Below, piece by piece: positions 1 to 7,365 of a stretch of 7,365 nucleotides of DNA (its first letter is position 1; each line of letters opens with the position of its first letter). This DNA comes from Gemmatimonadaceae bacterium (lineage in GTDB: Bacteria; Gemmatimonadota; Gemmatimonadetes; Gemmatimonadales; Gemmatimonadaceae). The notes beneath the pieces are model-generated. The model did no database searches. It had not been told where the DNA came from and saw only the letters and a list, made by a program, of their open reading frames with translations. Where the stretch lies: the NCBI GenBank assembly GCA_013813605.1, contig JACCRL010000182.1, positions 1 to 7,365 of the forward strand, in the 5' to 3' direction. The translations under genes were made by a program, and so were the position numbers.

Positions 1-14
1 CGATCGACGCGATC

Positions 15-1135
<1,121 letters not shown>

Positions 1136-1139
<4 letters not shown>

Positions 1140-2611
1140 AGCCGGGCCTCAATCAGTCCACCCAGGTCAGGCAGGAGCTGAAGATCAATCCACGCCTCTA
1201 CCAGGCGATGGATCTCCTGTACATGCCGCTGCTCGACCTCCAGCAGCACCTCAAGCAGGAGCTTCTCAACAATCCCTTTCTCGACCTCGTCGAAGCCGAG
1301 GACGAGGAGGAAGAGGAGCAGCAGGAGGGCGAGGCGGAGGGTGAGGAGCCGCAGCCGGAGCAAACCGACGACCGCACCGGCGAGATCGACTGGGAAGAAA
1401 TTCTGCTCGATGGATTCGACACCGCCGGCGGGCGCCGCGAAGAGCACGAGGAGAAGGAGTATTTCGAGCCCGTCACGGTCGCCACGCGCGACCTGAGCGA
1501 TCACCTTCGCGACCAGGTGAGCCTGCTCGAGCTGACGCCGCGCCAGATTCTGCTCGCCGACGAGTTCATCGGCAACATCAGCGAGGATGGCTACCTCGCC
1601 TGCGGCGTGGAAGACATCCTGCGTACCCTCAACGAGCTCGTCACCAAGGCGGCGGAGGAGGCGGGCCGGGATGTGGATGACCTGCCGCTATACAACCCCG
1701 ACGAGGGGCAGAAGATGCTGGACACGATCCAGAGTCTGGATCCGCCGGGCGTCGGAGCGCAGGACCTCCGCGAGTGCCTGCTCCTGCAGCTGAAGGAGGC
1801 CGGACTCGAGCAGTCTGTCCCGTACCGGCTTGTGCGCGACTGCTTCGAGGAGCTGATCAACCACCGATGGAGCGAGATCTCCAAACGGTTCGGCATCAGC
1901 GCGATCGACGTGCAGAAGGCTGCCGACGAGATTGCCAAGCTCGATCCCAAGCCTGGACTGCAGTACAGCACGCGCGACGAGAACTACATCATCCCCGACC
2001 TCATCGTGGACAAGATCGACGACCGGTATCACGTCTTTCTCAACGATGCGAACCTGCCCCGTCTCAAGCTGAGTCGCGCCTACCAGGAGATCGCCCGCGA
2101 CAAGAAGAAGTTCGACGGCGAGAACAAGGAGTTCATCTCCAACAAGCTCAACTCGGCCAACTGGATGATCCAGGCGATCGAACAGCGGCGCCAGACGATG
2201 CTCAAGGTGATGAACTACATCGTCGAACGTCAGCGCGACTTCTTCGAGAAGGGCATTCAGCAGCTCAAGCCGCTCACCCTGCGCGAAGTAGCGGAGGTGA
2301 TCAACATGCACGAGTCCACCGTCAGCCGCGTCACCAACGAGAAGTTCGTGCAGACTCCGCGCGGGGTGCTGCCGCTCAAGTTCTTTTTCTCGTCAGGACT
2401 CGCCACCGCCGATGGCGAGGACGTCTCCGCGCGCGGCATCAAGGCGCAGCTGCAGAAGCTCGTCCAGGAAGAAGATCCCAAGCACCCGCTCACTGATCAG
2501 GCGATCGTCAACATTCTGCGCGAGAGCGGCGTCCAGATCGCGCGCCGCACGGTGGCTAAGTACCGCGACCAGCTTGGCGTTCTCTCCGCCCGCATGCGCA
2601 AGCGGGTATGA
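1136..2611 (+). CDS. rpoN: RNA polymerase sigma-54 factor RpoN
   Basis: Sigma-54 directs RNA polymerase to -24/-12 promoters and needs an AAA+ enhancer-binding activator to open DNA. The 491-residue protein has the full family layout. Region I (about 4-50) holds the glutamine- and leucine-rich activator-interacting segment, beginning [17 protein letters not shown]. Region II is a strongly acidic linker (about 53-76, with a run of Glu). The core-binding domain follows (about 115-310, including [21 protein letters not shown] and [19 protein letters not shown]). The helix-turn-helix lies near 380-405 ([18 protein letters not shown]). The RpoN box is [10 protein letters not shown] at 469-478; the commonest form ends in E, so D is a conservative change. 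Length is normal and nothing is missing. The ATG overlaps the lptB stop (ATGA), and its own stop overlaps the next start the same way. lptB-rpoN is a familiar bacterial gene order; the hpf and PTS genes that follow rpoN in proteobacteria are absent here. I saw no convincing -24/-12 promoter in the window. Confidence 0.98.
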
Positions 2612-3618
2612 CCGCGCCCCGCCCCGAAGTCGCGCCGCGCATCGGCCCCCTCGGGCTTCGTGGCGCGAGCGGCAATCCCCAGGTAAGCGTGCTCGTTCCG
2701 GCAAAGGACGAGGCCGCCAACCTGCCGCTCTTCATGGAGCAGGCGAAGGCTGCATTTGCGCACGATCCGGCGAGATACGAAGTCGTCGTCGTCGATGACG
2801 GCTCGGTTGACGGGAGCTGGGAAGTGCTCACCGCGCTTGCCGCGAAGTTTTCCTTTCTCCACCCCGTACGCCATCGCCTGTCACGCGGCATCGCCGACTC
2901 GCTGAGAACCGGATACCTGCACGCACGCGGCTCGGTGCTCGTTTTTTATCCGGCCGACCTCCAGTACAAGCCGGAGGACATTCCGCGCCTCGTCGAGCCT
3001 GTTATCAATGGCGAGTCGGACATCGTCACCGGATTCAAGCAGGGCAAGTACGAAAAAGCGTTCGTGTCCGGCATCTACAACCGCCTCAGCCGCTCGCTCT
3101 TCAAGGTTCCCGTGCGTGATCTGAATTCGGTGAAGGCTTACCGGCGTGAGGTAATGGATGCGCTTCCCAATCGGCCCGACTGGCACCGGTACATGGTCGT
3201 GATGGCTGTCGCCGAAGGGTTCACCGTCTCTGAAGTGCCGGTGCCGCTGTACCCTCGTCACGCAGGCACCTCCAAGTTCGGCATCGGACGCATACCCGTC
3301 GGCGTGCTCGACATGCTGGCGGTGTGGTTCGAGCTCCGCTTCGCGCGCAAGCCGCTGCTTCTCTTCGGCATGCTCGGCGCCGCGCTATTCGTGCTCGGCG
3401 TGCTGGTCGGGATCATTGCGATACTCTGGCGTGTCATCGGCGGCGTTGGGTTCCGGCCGCTCATCAATCTTGTCGAGGTCTGTCTCACGGTCGGCAGCGT
3501 ATTTTTCGCGACTGGTTTGATCGGCGAGCTGATCGCAGCGCAGCGCGCCGAGATGAGCCAGCTGAGAAAGCAGGTCGAGGATCTCACGCGCGCTCGCGAC
3601 TCCGACGACAACCGCTGA
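2608..3618 (+). CDS. Family 2 glycosyltransferase, polyprenyl-phosphate sugar synthase type, with two C-terminal membrane segments
   Basis: Likely transfers a sugar from a nucleotide donor to a polyprenyl phosphate on the cytoplasmic face of the inner membrane. The 336-residue protein has a GT-A domain: VSVLVPAKDEAANL (27-40) and VVVDDGSVDGS (60-70) bind the nucleotide sugar, and FYPADLQYKPEDI (113-125) is the metal-binding region. A later segment with HAGTSKFGIGR (218-228) is characteristic of the DPM1/GtrB/ArnC/CsbB group. Two hydrophobic segments (about 248-275 and 284-311) anchor it, followed by a charged, probably coiled-coil tail (about 312-333). The usual DxD is PAD here, with the first Asp replaced by Pro at 115 and Asp117 kept. 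The first 25 residues are rich in Pro, Arg and Gly and are not part of the fold. Its ATG overlaps the rpoN stop (ATGA) with no obvious Shine-Dalgarno, which suggests translational coupling. Sugar and acceptor cannot be read from the sequence. Confidence 0.9.
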   Translation: MTAPRPEVAPRIGPLGLRGASGNPQVSVLVPAKDEAANLPLFMEQAKAAFAHDPARYEVVVVDDGSVDGSWEVLTALAAKFSFLHPVRHRLSRGIADSLRTGYLHARGSVLVFYPADLQYKPEDIPRLVEPVINGESDIVTGFKQGKYEKAFVSGIYNRLSRSLFKVPVRDLNSVKAYRREVMDALPNRPDWHRYMVVMAVAEGFTVSEVPVPLYPRHAGTSKFGIGRIPVGVLDMLAVWFELRFARKPLLLFGMLGAALFVLGVLVGIIAILWRVIGGVGFRPLINLVEVCLTVGSVFFATGLIGELIAAQRAEMSQLRKQVEDLTRARDSDDNR

Positions 3619-3622
3619 AGCG

Positions 3623-4783
3623 ATGAACGTACTTTTCCTGACGCACTCCTACCCGCAGCGGGAAGGAGATGCCGCCGGCTCATTCCTTCTCCGTCTCGCC
3701 GTTGCCCTCCGCGACGAGGACGTGCACGTGAAGGTCGTGGCGCCGGCGGGGCCGGGCCTGCCGGCGACCGAAACGCTCGAGGGAATCCCGATCGAGAGAT
3801 TTCGCTACGCGCCGCGCCGCTTCGAGAAGCTGGCTTACACCGGCAACATGGCGAAGGATGTCGCCTCGTCGTGGAGCGCGCGCCTCGCGCTCGTCGGCTT
3901 CATGGGCTCCGATTTCGTTCACGCCGTGCGCGCGCGGCGCGAGTTCGAGCCGGACCTGATCCACGCCCACTGGTGGTTCCCCAACGGCCTCGTAGGAACC
4001 TGGCTGCGCGGACTCTCGCACGTGCCGATGGTGACGACGCTTCATGGGACGGATGTACGGCTCGCAAAGACAGTCGGTGTGGCGAGGCCGCTGTTTCGTC
4101 ACGTCATGGGCCACTCGACGGCGGTCACCGCCGTTTCGCGCTGGTTGCGCGACGAAGCCGAGAAGCTCGCGCCCGGCACGAATGCTACGGTTGCGCCGAT
4201 GCCCGTCGCCACCAACCTCTTCAAGCCCGGAGCACCGAAGGGAGAGCGGCTGCTGTTCGTCGGGCGCTTCTCCGCACAGAAGGGTCTCGAGCATCTGCTT
4301 CATGCGCTCGCCCTCATGAGAGGAACGACGGCGCTGGACATCGTTGGAGAGGGAGCGGGGAAGGACGCGCTTCAGAAAGTTGCCGGCGAGCTCGGGCTCG
4401 GCGCGCGCGTCAGCTGGCTCGGTCAGGTTCCGCGGCGGGAGCTGCCGGGTTTATACCAGCGGGCCGCCGCGGTCGTCGTCCCATCGATCGATGAAGGACT
4501 CGGACTCGTGGCAGTTGAGGCCCTCCTGTCAGAAACTCCCGTCGTTGCGTTCGACTCGGGCGGGCTTCGCGATGTCATTCAGAATGGCAAAACCGGCATG
4601 TTGGTTCCTCCGGGCGATCGCCAGGCGCTGGCTGCGGCATTGGATGAGGTGATCGGGAGCGGTGAAGCGGCGATGGATCTCGCGAAGGCCGGGCGGCTCT
4701 ATGCGCTGTCGACCTTTGCGCCGGAATCAGTCGCCCGGCGCTACGCCGGCATTTACCGGCAGGTCCTTGGCGGTATCGCGTAA
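3623..4783 (+). CDS. Family 4 glycosyltransferase (GT-B fold)
   Basis: A retaining, nucleotide-sugar-dependent transferase that probably acts in the cytoplasm on a lipid-linked or surface glycan precursor. The 386-residue protein starts with the acceptor-side Rossmann fold, with MNVLFLTHSYPQREGDAAG at the very N-terminus fixing the ATG at 3623. It continues with IHAHWWFPNG (113-121) and HGTD (141-144). The donor-side domain starts at LFVGRFSAQKGLEHLL (211-226). It ends with the E-x7-E motif EGLGLVAVE (E291 and E299) and the GG-L-x-x-V-I segment around 313-319 that contacts the donor. No signal peptide or membrane segment is seen. The start lies 4 bases after the GT2 stop, with only a weak GAAG upstream, so it is probably coupled. 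The donor sugar is not predictable; names such as mannosyl- or glucosyltransferase would be unsupported. Confidence 0.93.
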   Translation: MNVLFLTHSYPQREGDAAGSFLLRLAVALRDEDVHVKVVAPAGPGLPATETLEGIPIERFRYAPRRFEKLAYTGNMAKDVASSWSARLALVGFMGSDFVHAVRARREFEPDLIHAHWWFPNGLVGTWLRGLSHVPMVTTLHGTDVRLAKTVGVARPLFRHVMGHSTAVTAVSRWLRDEAEKLAPGTNATVAPMPVATNLFKPGAPKGERLLFVGRFSAQKGLEHLLHALALMRGTTALDIVGEGAGKDALQKVAGELGLGARVSWLGQVPRRELPGLYQRAAAVVVPSIDEGLGLVAVEALLSETPVVAFDSGGLRDVIQNGKTGMLVPPGDRQALAAALDEVIGSGEAAMDLAKAGRLYALSTFAPESVARRYAGIYRQVLGGIA

Positions 4784-5696
4784 GACGCTGTTCCTCGGCG
4801 CGCAGTGGATATTCGCCGCCGCTGTCATTTACTTCGCCGCGCGTTCGCTGGCCGGCCAGTGGGGCCAGGTCGGGAGTCGGCTCTCGCACATCCAGTTCGG
4901 CTGGAAGTGGATTGCGATCGCAACGCTCCTCGTCCTGATCACGTACGCGCTGCTGATCGAGGGTTGGCGGAGAATTCTCTGGGCATGGGCCGCGCCGCTG
5001 TCGTGGTCTGATGCCTCGCGAATCTGGTTTCTCTCCAACCTTGGCAAGTACGTGCCTGGAAACATCTGGTCCCTGACGGCGATGGGTGTGATGGCGCGGG
5101 GGCGCGGCATCTCCGGATTAGCGGCGGCTGGATCGTCGGTCGTGATGCAGATGGTGAGCCTCGCCACTGGAGCGGCAATTGTTGCGCTGACCGGTGCGAA
5201 GCTGCTCGGCCGGCCGTACCTCGCTACGGCAATTCTGGCCGTCGTCATCGCCGGCTTGCTGTCCGCTCCGAGACTGCTGCCGCCGCTCACCGGATGGCTT
5301 GGCAAGCTGATGGGCCGGGAGCTGACGCCGCCGGCCATTCCGGCCGCGAGCATCTGGACCGCCACGCTGACGAGCACGCTGTCGTGGATTTTCTACGGCC
5401 TCGCGTTCGAGCTTTTCGTGCGCGGGATGCTCGGCTCCGCGTCTGGCGAAATCGCCTCTTACATCGCAGTTTACACCGCCGCGTACATATTGGGCTTCAT
5501 CTCCCCGATCGCGCCTGCCGGCCTGGGCGTGAGGGAAATCGCCCTCGCCGCCGCGATGACGCAGCTGGGTCTGGCGAACGAAGCAGACGCGGCGCTCGTC
5601 GCCATCGCCGCCCGGCTGTGGCTGACGGTTGTCGAGTTGGTGCCAAGCGGAGTTTACATTGCTCTAGGAGCAACTCGCAGGTCTCTACCAGGCTGA
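4767..5696 (+). CDS. Flippase-like integral membrane protein, lysylphosphatidylglycerol synthase TM family (UPF0104)
   Basis: A polytopic inner-membrane protein of the family related to the flippase half of MprF. Members are proposed to translocate lipids or lipid-linked sugars, but most are uncharacterised. With the TTG at 4767 as start the protein is 309 residues with about eight hydrophobic segments. Two family hallmarks are clear: LGKYVPGNIW (92-101) and GFISPIAPAGLGVREI (243-258). There is no C-terminal aminoacyl-transferase domain, so it is not a full MprF. The start is ambiguous. The open frame runs back to an ATG at 4662 and another at 4701, but the residues these add are Arg- and Pro-rich and lie wholly within the end of the GT4 gene, where they look like shadow translation. 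TTG 4767 (weak AGG at 4761-4763) puts the first membrane segment near the N-terminus and overlaps the GT4 gene by 17 bases. Flanking glycosyltransferases suggest a lipid-linked sugar as the substrate. Confidence 0.87.
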   Translation: MAVSRKTLFLGAQWIFAAAVIYFAARSLAGQWGQVGSRLSHIQFGWKWIAIATLLVLITYALLIEGWRRILWAWAAPLSWSDASRIWFLSNLGKYVPGNIWSLTAMGVMARGRGISGLAAAGSSVVMQMVSLATGAAIVALTGAKLLGRPYLATAILAVVIAGLLSAPRLLPPLTGWLGKLMGRELTPPAIPAASIWTATLTSTLSWIFYGLAFELFVRGMLGSASGEIASYIAVYTAAYILGFISPIAPAGLGVREIALAAAMTQLGLANEADAALVAIAARLWLTVVELVPSGVYIALGATRRSLPG

Positions 5697-5701
5697 ACGC
5701 A

Positions 5702-7365
5702 ATGGCAACATCCAGATCACGCCCGCGCAACAGCGGGGAAGCAATCACTTCAGACGCGGCGCCACCGGCGCCGCGCTTCGCATTTGGCTGGGCCTCGCTC
5801 GTCTACGCATTGGGCACGCTTTCGCTCGCGTATCCCGCCCTGGCTGGGAAATTCCTCGTCAACCCGCACAGCGATCAATACATCGCCGGCTACGCGTTTC
5901 GCGAGTTTGCCGCGAGCACGCTGCGGTCGGCGGGACATTTTCCGCTCTGGAATCCGTATCTCTTCGGCGGAATGCCGTACGTAGCGGCGATGCACGGCGA
6001 CATCTTCTATCCGACATTCCTTCTCCGCATGCTGCTACCCACGGATGTCGCGATGACGTGGGGCTTCATCATTCACCTCTTTCTTGCCGGACTGTTCACG
6101 TTCGGATTTCTGAGAGCGGTTGGCTTCGGGTTCGCGGGATCGCTGATCGGCGGGCTTGCATACCTGATGGGCGGGCAGATCGCTTCATACGTGTCGCCAG
6201 GGCACGACGGCAAGCTATTCGTCAGCGCGCTTTTCCCGCTCGCATTGTGGGTGCTGCATCGCGGCGTGCGCGACGGCGCGAGGTGGTGCTGGGGCGCGCT
6301 GGCACTGATCGTCGGGCTAGCGGTTCTCAGTCCGCATCCGCAGCTCCTTCAGTACATGCTGCTCGCCTCGGGTGCGTACGCACTCTTCATCGCATTTGAC
6401 ACGCTGGACGGCAGCAAGCTGGCGAAAAACGATGCGGTGAAGCGCCTCGCCCTCGCCTTTGGCGCAGTGATTCTCGGGCTGGCAATCGGGGCTATCCAGT
6501 ACTTGCCGGTAAGGGAATACGTTGCGTGGTCCCCGCGCGCCGGTGGTATGTCGAGCTACGAGCACGCGACGTCCTACGCGTGGCCGCCGGCGGAACTGTT
6601 CAACACGTACCTCCCGCAGTTCTCGGGAATGCTCAACTCGTATTGGGGCGAGAACGGCATTCATCTGCACAGCGATTACATGGGCGCGGTCGTGCTCGTC
6701 CTCGCCGGCGCCGCGTATTTTGGGCTGCGCGCCGATCCACGGCGGAAGCAGGTGATTTTCTGGACCGCCACGCTGCTCGTTTCGCTTCTCTGGGCGATGG
6801 GCGGTCACACGCCCTTTTATCGCATCCCGTACGCGATCGTGCCCGGCACAAAGTTTTTCCGCGCCCCGGCGACGATCTTTTTTGTCGGCGCGCTGGCTCT
6901 GGCGCTGCTTGCGTGCGCGGGAGCCGAGCGACTGCTCGCACTCCGCATCCCGCGCCGGTACTTCATCGGCTGGACGGCCGCCGCTCTGGCTGTGGCCGCT
7001 CTGGCGACGGTGGGAGGACTGACCGGCGTCGCCAGCACGCTTGCCGATCCGCGGCTCGCGGACCGGGTCGATGCGAACAATGGCCCACTGATCATCGGCG
7101 CGTGGCGGTCCTTCCTGTTTGTCGCGTTGACGGGCGCGTTCGCGCTTCTCCTCGCCCGCGGGAAGCTTCCCGCGCGATTCGCGGTATTCGCGCTCGCTGG
7201 CGTGATGGCTCTCGATCTCTGGACAGTAATGCGCGGCTACTGGATGTTTTCAGAGCCCGCGTCACGCGTGTACGCTGCCGATGCGATCATCGAAACGCTC
7301 AGGGCCGAGCCGCAGCCGGGGCGCGTGCTGGCGTTCCCGCTCGTCGATCCTCCTTCGCCCGATCC
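5702..7365 (+). CDS. YfhO-like polytopic membrane protein, probable GT-C type glycosyltransferase (3' end cut by the window)
   Basis: A large multi-spanning inner-membrane protein. YfhO-family members are thought to be GT-C transferases that move a sugar from a polyprenyl-phosphate carrier to an extracytoplasmic acceptor. The frame opens at ATG 5702 and runs 554 codons to the window edge without a stop; family members are often 700-900 residues, so a C-terminal part is probably missing. A Pro/Ser/Arg-rich cytoplasmic tail (1-25) precedes the first membrane helix (about 29-49). The first outer loop carries NPHSDQYIAGY (54-64), with S57-D58 placed where GT-C enzymes keep acidic catalytic residues. 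It is followed by FPLWNPYLFGGMPYVAAMHG (80-99), typical of the family. About a dozen further hydrophobic helices follow. Other family-like strings are SPHPQLLQYML (210-220) and FFRAPATIFF (385-394). The start is 5 bases after the previous stop, with a weak AGG at 5690-5692. It could be another GT-C type, but YfhO fits best. Confidence 0.85.
   Translation, partial: MATSRSRPRNSGEAITSDAAPPAPRFAFGWASLVYALGTLSLAYPALAGKFLVNPHSDQYIAGYAFREFAASTLRSAGHFPLWNPYLFGGMPYVAAMHGDIFYPTFLLRMLLPTDVAMTWGFIIHLFLAGLFTFGFLRAVGFGFAGSLIGGLAYLMGGQIASYVSPGHDGKLFVSALFPLALWVLHRGVRDGARWCWGALALIVGLAVLSPHPQLLQYMLLASGAYALFIAFDTLDGSKLAKNDAVKRLALAFGAVILGLAIGAIQYLPVREYVAWSPRAGGMSSYEHATSYAWPPAELFNTYLPQFSGMLNSYWGENGIHLHSDYMGAVVLVLAGAAYFGLRADPRRKQVIFWTATLLVSLLWAMGGHTPFYRIPYAIVPGTKFFRAPATIFFVGALALALLACAGAERLLALRIPRRYFIGWTAAALAVAALATVGGLTGVASTLADPRLADRVDANNGPLIIGAWRSFLFVALTGAFALLLARGKLPARFAVFALAGVMALDLWTVMRGYWMFSEPASRVYAADAIIETLRAEPQPGRVLAFPLVDPPSPD

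Noticed and set aside
1290..1350. Purine-rich GAG/GAA-like tract that could be called a low-complexity repeat
   Set aside because: It encodes the acidic region II of sigma-54, which is normally Asp/Glu-rich, and it is not a perfect tandem repeat.
1688..2311. Long open frame of 207 codons on the - strand across rpoN
   Set aside because: It lies wholly inside the unmistakable rpoN gene, has no recognisable motif, and is explained by the high GC content that keeps antisense frames open.
1774..2496. Open frame of 240 codons in an alternative + frame inside rpoN
   Set aside because: Composition is dominated by Arg, Ala and Gln, typical of an out-of-frame reading of GC-rich coding sequence, and rpoN itself is intact across the region.
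3680..4303. Open frame of 207 codons on the - strand across the GT4 gene
   Set aside because: Rich in Arg and His with no domain. It mirrors the codon pattern of the GT4 gene, whose motifs are clear on the + strand.
4767..5696. Full MprF-type lysylphosphatidylglycerol synthase
   Set aside because: Only the transmembrane flippase-like part is present. The gene ends without the C-terminal aminoacyl-transferase domain, so the name would be misleading.

Overview
The window is a run of six tightly packed genes, all on the + strand, with no intergenic space longer than about 5 bases. Codons end mostly in G or C, so the organism is GC-rich. LptB shows an LPS-type outer membrane, so it is a diderm. 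The gene content and protein style would fit Gemmatimonadota or a related soil/sediment lineage. That placement is inference; the sequence alone does not prove it.

Layout: (1) bases 3-1139, an open frame whose last two thirds are LptB, the ATPase of the lipopolysaccharide export machine, preceded in frame by about 120 codons of unrecognised sequence; (2) 1136-2611, rpoN, sigma-54; (3) 2608-3618, a membrane-anchored family-2 glycosyltransferase of the polyprenyl-phosphate sugar synthase type; (4) 3623-4783, a soluble family-4 (GT-B) glycosyltransferase; (5) about 4767-5696, a polytopic protein of the lysylphosphatidylglycerol-synthase transmembrane (flippase-like, UPF0104) family; (6) 5702 to the window edge, a YfhO-like polytopic membrane protein whose 3' end is cut off. 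Junctions are ATGA overlaps (lptB/rpoN and rpoN/GT2), a 4-base gap, a roughly 17-base overlap and a 5-base gap. This suggests one transcript with translational coupling. I see no promoter, terminator, RNA gene, repeat, mobile element or CRISPR array.

How they may work together: lptB-rpoN is a widely conserved bacterial gene pair. The four genes after it read as an envelope glycan cassette. The GT2 would charge a polyprenyl-phosphate carrier with a sugar on the cytoplasmic face. The flippase-like protein could turn the carrier over. The YfhO-like protein could transfer the sugar outside the membrane. This resembles the three-component glycosylation systems known from Gram-positive bacteria (CsbB-type GT2, a flippase, YfhO-type GT-C). 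Here it would sit in an LPS-type bacterium, with a different kind of putative flippase and an added GT4. The assignment of roles is inference; the families are supported by motifs.
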